A program made the position numbers and the translations under genes. From the NCBI GenBank assembly GCA_902761735.1, contig CACWLL010000001.1, positions 1-64,000 on the forward strand: 64,000 nt of DNA. Reading direction: 5' to 3'. Each line of letters starts with the position of its first letter. The first letter of the stretch is position 1. The stretch is from an uncultured bacterium. GTDB lineage: Bacteria; Cyanobacteriota; Vampirovibrionia; Gastranaerophilales; Gastranaerophilaceae. The notes beneath the pieces are model-generated. The model was given only the letters and a program-made list of their open reading frames with translations, was not told where the DNA came from and ran no database searches. Shown piece after piece: positions 41,720 through 50,204 of the stretch.

Positions 41720-42274
41720 ATGAAAACTAAATTTGTTGACAATGAGATTAAATACGAGGGTTTTCAACTCTCCCCACATTGGATTTACAAAAATTTTAAT
41801 ATCCAAGGTGATGCTATTGTTGCATTTATTGGAGAATGTGATGTTAAGTTGGGAGAAATGGTTGATATCGAGGATGTAATAAACAATGAACCAATTTACA
41901 GCAAATCAATGCTTAGTTTTATATCAGAGCAATTTAATATAGGACTTATTGAAGGAGTCCTTCGTCAGAGGTTAATGATTTCTACAATCAAAGAAGAATT
42001 GGAACAAAGAGGGTATACCGTCAGAAGAGATGGTGATGATTTATTTTATGACAATCGTAAATTAACTGTTTCAATCGCAACGAAATCTCAAACATCTATA
42101 TTGATTCACACAGGAGTTAATATTATTTCAACAGGTGCACCCGTAAAAGCGTCAGGATTGAGTGAAGATATAGGAATTACTGATATAAAGGGTTTCGCCC
42201 TTAATATAATGCAAAAATATTCAGATGAACTTGATGATATTGTAATGGCAAGTACAAAAGTAAGAGGAGTTTAA
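41720..42274 (+). CDS. DUF366 family protein
   Basis: The 184-residue protein fits DUF366: QLSPHWIYKNFNIQGDAIVA (residues 17-36), CDV..MVDIEDV, SKSMLSFISEQF, QRLM, RDGDDLFYDNRKLTVSIAT (about 114-132) and LIHTGVNI. The family occurs in archaea and anaerobic bacteria and lacks an assigned activity as far as I know. Directly after queC it may act in deazaguanine metabolism; that is inference. A TTG at 41708 overlapping the queC stop is an alternative start; neither has a ribosome binding site, so coupling is likely. Confidence 0.75.
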   Translation: MKTKFVDNEIKYEGFQLSPHWIYKNFNIQGDAIVAFIGECDVKLGEMVDIEDVINNEPIYSKSMLSFISEQFNIGLIEGVLRQRLMISTIKEELEQRGYTVRRDGDDLFYDNRKLTVSIATKSQTSILIHTGVNIISTGAPVKASGLSEDIGITDIKGFALNIMQKYSDELDDIVMASTKVRGV

Positions 42275-42275
42275 T

Positions 42276-43010
42276 ATGAGAACAGACAGCAATAACAATA
42301 AAGAGATGTCATATAAAGATTATCAACAAAAACAAATAAGAAACAAAAAGCAAGCAATGATAACCTTTGCTTCTGTGTTTTTAATATTATTAATTGCACT
42401 TTTGGGGATTATGAAGATGATGTCTCCTGATGTAGATATATCATTGGGCGACAATACGCAACAAGAGGCTGAAAGTGATGACTCAACAGGTATAGATAGT
42501 CGCTTACGCAGACTCCAGCAAGAAGATGAAATGTCAGGAATGACAACAGAAAATGCTGCAGAAGATGCAGGAATTGTTAGAATCCCAAAAACTGAAGATA
42601 ATTCTATATTATCTATACACGATAATGAGCCGGCAGATACAAACAGAGATACGTCAAAAACCGGGCAGGCTGCGGACGGAAACGCAAAAAACCCACATCC
42701 TATTGATGCAAATTCAGCTCCTACCGCAATTCAGCATAATCAATATCCTGCTCCTCAAACCGTACAGACTCCTGCAGTTCCTCAGCCAAAGACATTTAGG
42801 GTATATGTCGGCATGTACGCAACAAAAGCTCAAGCAGAAGTTGCCCGCGGAATTTTGCAAGAGGCAGGTTTAGGGTTAACCCCGAATATAAAACAAGCTG
42901 CCGGAGGTTACACATTGCAGGTAGGTGCATTTAGCCAAAAGGAATCTGCTCATAATTTATCTAACAGATTGCTTATCAACAATTACCCTGCACGTGTAGT
43001 TGCCGAATAA
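42276..43010 (+). CDS. Membrane-anchored SPOR-domain protein
   Basis: The 244-residue protein has one membrane helix (about 28-47), a Ser/Asp/Glu- and Pro/Gln-rich periplasmic linker (about 50-165) and a C-terminal SPOR domain (about 168-244: TFRVYVGMYATKAQAEVARG, YTLQVGAFSQKESAHNLSNR). SPOR domains bind peptidoglycan stripped of stem peptides at division sites, so a role in septation is likely. AGAGGAG precedes the ATG. It starts one base after DUF366, at the end of the HEAT-queC-DUF366-SPOR run. Confidence 0.92.
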   Translation: MRTDSNNNKEMSYKDYQQKQIRNKKQAMITFASVFLILLIALLGIMKMMSPDVDISLGDNTQQEAESDDSTGIDSRLRRLQQEDEMSGMTTENAAEDAGIVRIPKTEDNSILSIHDNEPADTNRDTSKTGQAADGNAKNPHPIDANSAPTAIQHNQYPAPQTVQTPAVPQPKTFRVYVGMYATKAQAEVARGILQEAGLGLTPNIKQAAGGYTLQVGAFSQKESAHNLSNRLLINNYPARVVAE

Positions 43011-43101
43011 TATATAATGCAGTTAAATCTCAATATCTTACTGGACAGCGTCAATTGTTTGTGTTACGCTAATTTCATAGGGATTTAAATAAGGAGAAAC
43101 T

Positions 43102-44547
43102 ATGGAAAGCAGTTTAAGAGATAAGTATGAGGTAGTCATAGGTCTTGAAGTTCATGCTCAACTAAAGACTAAATCAAAAATATTTGCACCGGACGGAACA
43201 GAGTTTGGAAAAGAACCGAATAGTGAAACGAGCCCTATTACCCTTGGTATGCCGGGTGTTTTACCGGTTTTAAACAAAGAAGTTGTTAATATGGGAATTT
43301 TAACCGGTCTTGCTCTTAACTGCACAATACCGCCAAGATGCAAGTTTGACAGAAAGCAGTATTTTTATCCTGATTTGCCAAAAGGCTATCAAATATCTCA
43401 ATATGATGAGCCGATTTGCGTTGACGGATATTTGAACATAAAAGGTAAAAAAATAGGAATTACTCGTGCTCATTTGGAAGAAGATGCAGGAAAACTTGTT
43501 CACGCAGGTGCTGATGGCATAGCCGGTTCAAGTTACTCGCTTGTTGACCTTAACAGAGCAGGCACACCGCTATTAGAAATCGTATCAGAACCTGATATGA
43601 GAAGTTCCGAAGAAGCAAGAGCTTATATGGAAGAGCTAAGAAATATTGTAAGATATATAGGAGTTTGTGACGGAAACCTTGAAGAAGGTTCTATGAGATG
43701 CGATGCAAATATTTCAATTATGCCAAAAGGTTCAGATAAATTCGGAACCAGAGCAGAAATCAAAAACGTAAACAGTTTTTCAGCACTCCAAAGAGCAATC
43801 GAATATGAAATTGACAGACAAATAGAAATTGTAGAAGAAGGCGGAGAAGTTGTTCAAGAGACAAGACTTTGGGATGATAATTCAAGAGAAACTCGCTCAA
43901 TGAGAGGAAAAGAAGATGCTCATGATTACAGATATTTCCCTGAACCTGACTTAATGCCGCTTGAGATATCAAGAGAATGGGTAAACGGTATTAAAGAAAA
44001 AATGCCGGAATTACCTCAACAGAAAAGGGAAAGATATCAAAGCCTCGGACTTAGTGAATATGATGCAAGCGTTATTGTTGAACAAATGAATCTTGCTTTA
44101 TTCTTCGACAAAGTTCTAAAATTAGGTGCAACACCAAAGATTGCAGTAAACTTTATTATGGGTGAAATTGCGGCATACTTAAAAGAAGAAAAACTTGATA
44201 TTAACGAAACAAAATTAACACCGGAAAATCTTGTAGAGTTAATTCAACTTATTGAAAAGAACACAATATCCAATAATATTGGTAAACAAATTATTATTGA
44301 TATGCTAAAAGACGGAACCTCTGCCAAAGAAATTGTTGAAAAGAGAGGTTTAAGTCAAATTACGGATGAAGGTGCAATTAAAGAAATATGCGAAAAAGTT
44401 GTTGCGGCACATCCGAATGAAGTGGAAGCTTATAAAAACGGGAAAGTTCAACTCTTAGGATTCTTTGTAGGCCAAGTAATGAAAGAAACTAAAGGGCGAG
44501 CTAATCCTAAATCCGTAAATGAATTGATTAGAGAAGTCCTCGGATAA
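43102..44547 (+). CDS. gatB: Asp-tRNA(Asn)/Glu-tRNA(Gln) amidotransferase subunit B
   Basis: GatB is the kinase/tRNA-binding subunit that, with GatA and GatC, turns misacylated Glu-tRNAGln into Gln-tRNAGln. YEVVIGLEVHAQLKTKSKIF is at residues 9-28, the YFYPDLPKGYQISQYD segment at about 89, and EEDAGKLVH at about 128. The C-terminal YqeY-like helical domain ends at 481 aa. AAGGAG lies six bases ahead. gatA and gatC are elsewhere. Confidence 0.97.
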   Translation: MESSLRDKYEVVIGLEVHAQLKTKSKIFAPDGTEFGKEPNSETSPITLGMPGVLPVLNKEVVNMGILTGLALNCTIPPRCKFDRKQYFYPDLPKGYQISQYDEPICVDGYLNIKGKKIGITRAHLEEDAGKLVHAGADGIAGSSYSLVDLNRAGTPLLEIVSEPDMRSSEEARAYMEELRNIVRYIGVCDGNLEEGSMRCDANISIMPKGSDKFGTRAEIKNVNSFSALQRAIEYEIDRQIEIVEEGGEVVQETRLWDDNSRETRSMRGKEDAHDYRYFPEPDLMPLEISREWVNGIKEKMPELPQQKRERYQSLGLSEYDASVIVEQMNLALFFDKVLKLGATPKIAVNFIMGEIAAYLKEEKLDINETKLTPENLVELIQLIEKNTISNNIGKQIIIDMLKDGTSAKEIVEKRGLSQITDEGAIKEICEKVVAAHPNEVEAYKNGKVQLLGFFVGQVMKETKGRANPKSVNELIREVLG

Positions 44548-44575
44548 GTTCTTGAGGAATGGATGATAAAATAAT

Positions 44576-44612
44576 AAGAGGGCTAGCCGAATTTAAGCGC
44601 AAACCCTCTTTA
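44576..44612 (+). terminator. Probable terminator after gatB
   Basis: AAGAGGG (576-582) pairs with CCCTCTT (604-610), with further partial pairing inside. The tail is short in T. Confidence 0.5.
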
Positions 44613-44637
44613 TCTATAAAATAGCAGGAGTAACAAT

Positions 44638-45690
44638 ATGTATCAATTTTCAAAGAAATCCAGCATGGAATCTGAAATTTATGAACAACCAAAAATATTA
44701 TCCGACTTAATTTCGAACATAGTTACAAATGATGATATAAAAATTGACATTCCAACAGGGATTGAGAAGGTTGTTTTTGTTGCAAGCGGCTCATCCTATC
44801 ACTGTTCCAGATATGGCGCAGATTTATTCGGAAATATTGCAAACATTGAAGCCCGAGCAATATATTCCAGCGAATTTTTGATGAAAGCAACAGTGCCGCA
44901 CGAAAATAATATTTTATACGTTTTTATTACCCAATCAGGAGAAACCTCAGACACAAAAGAAGCGCTAAAAAGGGCAAAAGAACTTGGAATGAGGACTCTT
45001 GCAATAACTAATAAAATCGGTTCAACAATATGGAATGCTGCGGATTATAAAGTTGATTGCCACGCCGGTGAAGAAAAGAGTATTGCGGCAACGAAATCCC
45101 TTACGACGCAAATGATGTGCGTTACCCTCTTGGTATTAAAATTCGCAGCACAAAAAGGACTTGATATATCTAAATACTTATATCAGGTTAAATCAATTTC
45201 TCAAGAAGCAGAAAAAGCTCTTGCAATGCATAAGGAAGCAAAAATTGTAGGTAAGAAATTATCAAAATACAAATTAATCGTAGTTACCGCTGACGGGATA
45301 TCTTATGCACTTGCAAAAGAACTTGCCCTTAAAATAAAAGAGACTTCATATATTTGTGCAATATCAAGTATATTAGGGGAATTTATGCACGGTCACGTTG
45401 CTATATTGAATAATAAAGCTGCACAAATTCACATATCCGTTGAAAATTTGCATGAAATTGCCGTAAGAAACTTAAACAAAATACAAGAAGACTACAATAT
45501 TCCGTTGTGTTACATCGGTGATTTACAAGACCCGATAAAAAGTGAGTTCATTCTTAACGTTGGAAATGATGACTATATATCAAGAGCTTTTTCAACCGTA
45601 ATTTTAAGTCAATTGCTTGCTCTTGAAATAGCAAAAGCATTGAAACGCAACGTTGATAAACCGCATGGATTAAATAAAGTTGTAAAATAA
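44638..45690 (+). CDS. SIS-domain sugar-phosphate isomerase/deaminase (GlmS-like, no glutaminase)
   Basis: The 350-residue protein corresponds to the two SIS domains of glucosamine-6-phosphate synthase. VASGSSYHCSRYGADLF (about 49-65), ITQSGETSDTKEALKRA (about 100-116), EEKSIAATKSLTTQM (about 144) and the C-terminal DKPHGLNKVVK correspond to GlmS isomerase motifs. The N-terminal glutamine amidotransferase domain with its Cys1 is missing. Candidates are an ammonia-dependent isomerase/deaminase (GlmD-type) or AgaS/FrlB-type enzyme; I cannot choose. CAGGAG precedes the ATG. Confidence 0.85.
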   Translation: MYQFSKKSSMESEIYEQPKILSDLISNIVTNDDIKIDIPTGIEKVVFVASGSSYHCSRYGADLFGNIANIEARAIYSSEFLMKATVPHENNILYVFITQSGETSDTKEALKRAKELGMRTLAITNKIGSTIWNAADYKVDCHAGEEKSIAATKSLTTQMMCVTLLVLKFAAQKGLDISKYLYQVKSISQEAEKALAMHKEAKIVGKKLSKYKLIVVTADGISYALAKELALKIKETSYICAISSILGEFMHGHVAILNNKAAQIHISVENLHEIAVRNLNKIQEDYNIPLCYIGDLQDPIKSEFILNVGNDDYISRAFSTVILSQLLALEIAKALKRNVDKPHGLNKVVK

Positions 45691-46347
45691 TTAACACAAT
45701 CCGATTAATTGAAGAAATTTACTCGTTGCATCAACTGCCAAAGAAATATTTTGATTTTCACTGATTATCTGATTATCTATACTGTTCTGATTGACACTAG
45801 TTTTGCCTCTTTTGGCGGCAATTGAGACTTCTTTAAATAAATCTTTTAATGTATTCGAAACGAATTTATATCGTGGCACATATGTTTCATGAATTTTCTC
45901 ATTTTGTGTCATAGTAAAAGTATCAATTGTTTTTGATGCGAGATTTTCAACATTACTTTTTTTATTAACATGATTTGAAACTAAAATATTAGGGTTCGAA
46001 ATTTCATGTAAATACCTGAGGGCTTTGCCTGCTTCTTCTAATGCCTGATTAGGTTTACCTAACATTAATAACTTCTTAAAATTTTGACAATGTGAAATAT
46101 ATTTTTCTTCAGGGGACAATTTGCAGCCAATACCAAGAAAATTCAAAAAATTTTCAAAAACTTTCACAAATCTCGGTTTACTCTTTCTTGCAAGTTCTGC
46201 AAGTTCCTCGTTTTGTGCACCTTTTTCCAAAAGTGTCTTGACATAGTTGGGCAACCCAGAATCACTCATTGATTTTTCAATGAATCTACCGTGGGTTGGT
46301 GCAGTCCAACCGAAACTCGGTGAATTATTAAGTTTTTCCGGATACAT
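45691..46347 (-). CDS. Hypothetical protein with N-terminal NSPSFGW motif
   Basis: The 218-residue protein has no signal peptide or membrane helix. It is helical and Lys/Asn-rich, with three Cys. The N-terminus (NNSPSFGWTAPTHGRF) resembles the short Asn-x-Pro-[SA]-Phe tags of other proteins in this lineage, including the one at 48929. AGGAG lies eight bases ahead of the ATG. Its stop abuts that of the SIS gene on the other strand. Function unknown. Confidence 0.65.
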   Translation of the reverse strand: MYPEKLNNSPSFGWTAPTHGRFIEKSMSDSGLPNYVKTLLEKGAQNEELAELARKSKPRFVKVFENFLNFLGIGCKLSPEEKYISHCQNFKKLLMLGKPNQALEEAGKALRYLHEISNPNILVSNHVNKKSNVENLASKTIDTFTMTQNEKIHETYVPRYKFVSNTLKDLFKEVSIAAKRGKTSVNQNSIDNQIISENQNISLAVDATSKFLQLIGLC

Positions 46348-46414
46348 AAAACGACTCCTAAAAATATATCTGTTTTTAGTAAAACAAATGAAAGAAAAAT
46401 ATTGCTATTATTTA

Positions 46415-46948
46415 TTAATATTTTAACATTGAAACAATTTTCCCGTCATTCTTAAGTTTCTCTCTGCCATTGAGGGCTTCCAATTCAATTAAGAAACCCA
46501 TACCTACCAAATTCGCACCAGATTTCTTAACTAATTTTGCAGCTGCTTCTGCAGTGCCTCCTGTTGCCAATAAATCATCAATTATTAACACATTATCGCC
46601 CTGACCAAAAGCATCTTTATGAATTTCAATCTTATCAGTTCCATATTCAAGTTCATATTCCTGTGATATTGTTTCTGCTGGGAGTTTATTCGGCTTTCTG
46701 ACCGGAACAAAGCCACATCCTAACTTATATGCCATTGGCATACCAAAAATAAAACCACGGCTTTCAATACCTGCAATGTAATCAATTTTTTCATCTTTAA
46801 ATTTGTCACACAAATAATCTACAATTAAAGGTAATATTTTTTTATCTTTAATTGCTGTAGTAATATCCCTGAATATAATTCCTTTTTTAGGAAAATCATT
46901 TACTGTTCTTATTGATTCTTTTACAGTCTCTTCAATTGTTATAGTCAT
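46415..46948 (-). CDS. apt: Adenine phosphoribosyltransferase
   Basis: Apt salvages adenine to AMP with PRPP. The 177-residue protein has GIIFRDITTAIKDK (about 23), GIESRGFIFGMPMAYKLG (about 60) and the PRPP loop NVLIIDDLLATGGTAEAA (about 121-138). It is preceded at 21 bases by the glycosyltransferase gene on the same strand. GGAG lies upstream of the ATG. Confidence 0.95.
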   Translation of the reverse strand: MTITIEETVKESIRTVNDFPKKGIIFRDITTAIKDKKILPLIVDYLCDKFKDEKIDYIAGIESRGFIFGMPMAYKLGCGFVPVRKPNKLPAETISQEYELEYGTDKIEIHKDAFGQGDNVLIIDDLLATGGTAEAAAKLVKKSGANLVGMGFLIELEALNGREKLKNDGKIVSMLKY

Positions 46949-46969
46949 TATTATTTCTCCATTCTGAAT

Positions 46970-48310
46970 TTATACTGAAACTCGTTCTTGTTCTCTTTTT
47001 ATATTTTCTTCTTCTTCTCTAATTAAGCCATGAGTTGTCTTTCCCCATTTCATATCCTTTTTTAAGAATAAAATTTTAAAGCAAATAAACAACTCCAAAG
47101 GGAACCACAAAGCTAATAAATATAAACTTGTAATAAAAGCCTCTTTTATTGCAGCTATTCTACCGCAATTATCATATCTTCTAAGTGCATACCTTGCAGC
47201 AGAAAAGAAGCCTAGACCTATGATACAACTTATAAATATTGAAGAATAAAGCATGTGAGGCGGAGCTTCTTTTGCCAAAATTTTAAATAACCTTATTAAA
47301 ATCTCCATGACACACCACAAAGGCATGATAAACTCGGAAATATAAGCCATCATATCAACTCTCGCCCTTAATGATATGTCTTTTGAACGAAATGCTGCGC
47401 CCACCAGTTCTAAATATCGTCTGATTGTTCCTTCTAGCCATCTCCTGCGCTGTTTAAACAGCGGTAAAAGGTATATTATACCTTCTTCATATACAATAGC
47501 CTCTAAACAAAATCTTATATCCCAACCTTTTATATGAAGCCTGGTTGACATGTCTAAATCATCCGTAATCGTATAATTATTCCATCCGCCAATATCTTCT
47601 AACGCTTCTCTTTTAATAAGTTCGCCATTTCCTCTGAGTTCAACAGCTCCTTTTACGGAATCTCGACTTAATTGACAATGAACATCAATACTATATTCAT
47701 CACTTTGACATCTCGTCAACCAATTATAATCCTTATTTCTTATAACTTTTCTTGCCTGAACAGCACCGACATCTTTCGGCTCAAGCTGTGGTACAAGTTT
47801 TTTTAAGAAATCAGAATCAACAGTAGCATCGGCATCAAAGACTAATATTGCCTCTCCTTTTGCAAGCTTTAAAGCGTCATTTAAAACTGCTGATTTCCCC
47901 GGAAACGCATCTTTATCACGAATTAGTGCCGTAACTTTTTCGTATTTGTTTTCCAAATCCTTAATTACGGATGCGGTATTATCGGAACTTCTATCATCAA
48001 TAACAATAATTTCAAATTTTTCATAATCAATTGACAAAATATTCTCAACAGTTGCAGTTATAACAGATTCTTCGTCGTGTGCAGGTATCATAATTGAGAT
48101 ATATGGCTTATAATCTTCATTTATAACTTGCGGATATTTTTGTAGTTTACGCTTTTTATATTGATAGGCTAAAGTTGAAAAGATAAAATATACAGCCATT
48201 AAAGAGCAAAGGAAAGCCAATCCCCACACGGTATTGAAATAACTTTGGAATATATAAATAAATACTCCCAGTCCAAATACAATAACAAATAAAATTAACC
48301 TTTCTTTCAT
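46970..48310 (-). CDS. Processive family-2 glycosyltransferase, membrane-bound
   Basis: The 446-residue protein has two N-terminal helices (about 4-48), a GT2 catalytic domain (about 70-300) and three or four C-terminal helices. Catalytic motifs are VIDDRSSD (about 101), VFDADATVD (DxD-like), ITDDLDMS (TED-like Asp) and QRRRWLEG (about 287). This set belongs to cellulose, hyaluronan and poly-GlcNAc synthase relatives such as PgaC/IcaA. The polymer made is unknown. Three tandem heptamers stand just before its start. Confidence 0.9.
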   Translation of the reverse strand: MKERLILFVIVFGLGVFIYIFQSYFNTVWGLAFLCSLMAVYFIFSTLAYQYKKRKLQKYPQVINEDYKPYISIMIPAHDEESVITATVENILSIDYEKFEIIVIDDRSSDNTASVIKDLENKYEKVTALIRDKDAFPGKSAVLNDALKLAKGEAILVFDADATVDSDFLKKLVPQLEPKDVGAVQARKVIRNKDYNWLTRCQSDEYSIDVHCQLSRDSVKGAVELRGNGELIKREALEDIGGWNNYTITDDLDMSTRLHIKGWDIRFCLEAIVYEEGIIYLLPLFKQRRRWLEGTIRRYLELVGAAFRSKDISLRARVDMMAYISEFIMPLWCVMEILIRLFKILAKEAPPHMLYSSIFISCIIGLGFFSAARYALRRYDNCGRIAAIKEAFITSLYLLALWFPLELFICFKILFLKKDMKWGKTTHGLIREEEENIKREQERVSV

Positions 48311-48324
48311 TCAGAAAATATTCC

Positions 48325-48345
48325 TAATCTCTAATCTCTAATCTC
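48325..48345. repeat. Three tandem TAATCTC heptamers
   Basis: TAATCTC occurs at 325-331, 332-338 and 339-345 without interruption (GAGATTA on the minus strand). The array is 15-35 bases upstream of the glycosyltransferase ATG, so copy number could alter promoter or leader spacing. Confidence 0.8.
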
Positions 48346-48532
48346 AATCCACTTATATTTTAACAAAAAACAAATAAAAAGGCAGTTTTTTTAAGTTTTT
48401 GTATCATTTTTAAATCTTAAAAATAAAATAATATAAAAATTAAAAAAGTCATATATATCAGGATTCCGGGGATAAATTTCATACGTTTGTATGTTTTATT
48501 TAGCATGAATTGTTAAAATTCCTTAAGCATAC

Positions 48533-48560
48533 TTGCACAAATCCGAAAATCAGCTATAAT
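48533..48560 (+). promoter_or_regulatory. Sigma-70 promoter of hup
   Basis: TTGCAC (48533-48538) and TATAAT (48555-48560) are spaced by 16 bases. The leader to the ATG at 48595 contains AAAGGAG. Confidence 0.75.
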
Positions 48561-48594
48561 AAGAAAGTACAAAATAAGAAAAGGAGTTTTACAC

Positions 48595-48873
48595 ATGAAC
48601 AAAGAAGAATTAGTACAAGAAGTTGCTAAAAAAGCTAGCGTATCACAAAAAGAAGCTGCAGAAGTAATCAACGCATGGGTTGATACAGTACAAAAAACAG
48701 TTGCTAAAGGTAAAAAAGTTACTTTAGTTGGCTTCGGTACATTCGAATCTAGAAAAAGAGCCGCTAGAACCGGCAGAAACCCTCAAACTGGTAAGGAAAT
48801 TAAAATCCCTGCTAAAACAGTTCCTGCATTCTCAGCTGGTAAGAAATTCAAAACTATTGTTAACGGCAAATAG
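48595..48873 (+). CDS. hup: HU-family DNA-binding protein
   Basis: The 92-residue protein is a standard HU: MNKEELVQEVAKKASVSQKE at the N-terminus, VTLVGFGTFESRKRAARTGR (about 40-59) and the arm tip RNPQTGKEIKIPA (about 60-72). It bends and coats DNA. A strong promoter and ribosome binding site fit an abundant protein, and a perfect terminator follows. Confidence 0.97.
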   Translation: MNKEELVQEVAKKASVSQKEAAEVINAWVDTVQKTVAKGKKVTLVGFGTFESRKRAARTGRNPQTGKEIKIPAKTVPAFSAGKKFKTIVNGK

Positions 48874-48892
48874 TTTTTGATATTCCAAATTT

Positions 48893-48921
48893 AAAAGGCA
48901 TCCGAAAGGGTGCCTTTTTTA
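48893..48921 (+). terminator. Rho-independent terminator of hup
   Basis: AAAGGCATCC pairs with GGGTGCCTTT around the tetraloop GAAA, then T run. The upstream A run lets it work also for the minus-strand gene ending at 48929. Confidence 0.9.
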
Positions 48922-48928
48922 ATACTTA

Positions 48929-50152
48929 TTACAATGCATTTACAGCTTTAATAAACTCTTTCTCAGTAATTTCCTCTTTTGATGGAGAATAAAATCGTTG
49001 ATTTATTATTGTATTAGTATCAATATTAAATCTTGTTTCTGCCTTATAAACTTGTCTATCCTGTCCATATATTTCATGAATTTGTATATGCATATTTCCT
49101 GTTTCAATATCTTTATCAATTCTTGCAAGATGTTCATTTGCATCGTAATACTTATGAATATTAACTTTTAAAGCAGGGACAATACCATTTACATCAAATT
49201 TACGAGATACATCCTCAAGTATTTTATCATCACTGCTATACAAACGGGTTCTTATTGGCAATCCTGTTGAATTAAATTCATCAACTTGCTTAGTTTCAAC
49301 TGGTAGCAGATTGGTTTTATATCGTCTTAATAATCGGCCGTCAAGTCCATATTCACAGTTTATTACATAAGATAATTCTCTTTTTTTGTTATAGCCTTTT
49401 ATCTGCATAGGTTTGGCATTTAGCCCATATTTCGTTATTTGCAAAGAATCCTCTGCTTTGGGATTTTTTATGTGTGTAATTGCTTTCAACGGAATAGATT
49501 CAATAATTGTATTTGGTGGTAAAGGCTTACCTTTTTGAGCGAGTCGCACAATATTATCAAAAGAATTTTTTTCTAATAATTGTCTGAATTCGGTATAATA
49601 CTTTTCTGAATCGTTATAAATAAACTCTGATCTTAAATATTTATCTACAATTGTCGCATATTTTTTATTATTATGTTGGTCATAATGAGTAATTATATTG
49701 TCATTTATATGCATTTCAATCGGATAATCAAAATACGGATTAATATGATACGTTTTATTAAAAACAGGGATACCGTTTTTTGTTACCTGCATCAATTCTC
49801 CGGTAGCATCGCTGTATTTGTACTCCTTTTTATATAAACTCTTTATTGGCTTTTTAACCTTAATGGTTTTTGCACCTTCAGGAGTGAACTTTAAAAGATA
49901 GCAAAAAGGTTCGCTAAATCTTTCTGCAGTTTGTAAAATTCCCTTTTTAAATTCTAAGGCAATTTTTTGACCGTCGTTACCCTTTTTATCTGGGAAATAG
50001 CAATCTATTATACCGGAAAATTTTTTCTTATCCTCTTTTAGTACATTTTTATAGAACTTAAATGCCCCTTGCGGTTTTAGCGATTTAGCTGTAAATGCAG
50101 GCTTATTCTGATTATTACTTAATGAAAAATTAGTTATCGGTCTTATCATCAT
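48929..50152 (-). CDS. Hypothetical protein with YD-like repeats
   Basis: The 407-residue protein begins MMIRPITNFSLSNNQNKPAF, again with an Asn-x-Pro-Ala-Phe-type tag near residue 17. From about 230 on it has repeated beta-strand phrases such as YGLDGRLLRRYKTN, FNSTGLPIRTRLYSSDDK and YDANEHLARIDKD, similar to the RHS/YD-repeat or toxin-like antigen-repeat texture but short. There is no signal peptide. AAGGA is about eleven bases before the ATG. Function unknown. Confidence 0.65.
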   Translation of the reverse strand: MMIRPITNFSLSNNQNKPAFTAKSLKPQGAFKFYKNVLKEDKKKFSGIIDCYFPDKKGNDGQKIALEFKKGILQTAERFSEPFCYLLKFTPEGAKTIKVKKPIKSLYKKEYKYSDATGELMQVTKNGIPVFNKTYHINPYFDYPIEMHINDNIITHYDQHNNKKYATIVDKYLRSEFIYNDSEKYYTEFRQLLEKNSFDNIVRLAQKGKPLPPNTIIESIPLKAITHIKNPKAEDSLQITKYGLNAKPMQIKGYNKKRELSYVINCEYGLDGRLLRRYKTNLLPVETKQVDEFNSTGLPIRTRLYSSDDKILEDVSRKFDVNGIVPALKVNIHKYYDANEHLARIDKDIETGNMHIQIHEIYGQDRQVYKAETRFNIDTNTIINQRFYSPSKEEITEKEFIKAVNAL

Positions 50153-50204
50153 ATTTTATCAATCCTTAATCATATATTTTATATTAAACATAAACACGTA
50201 AATT

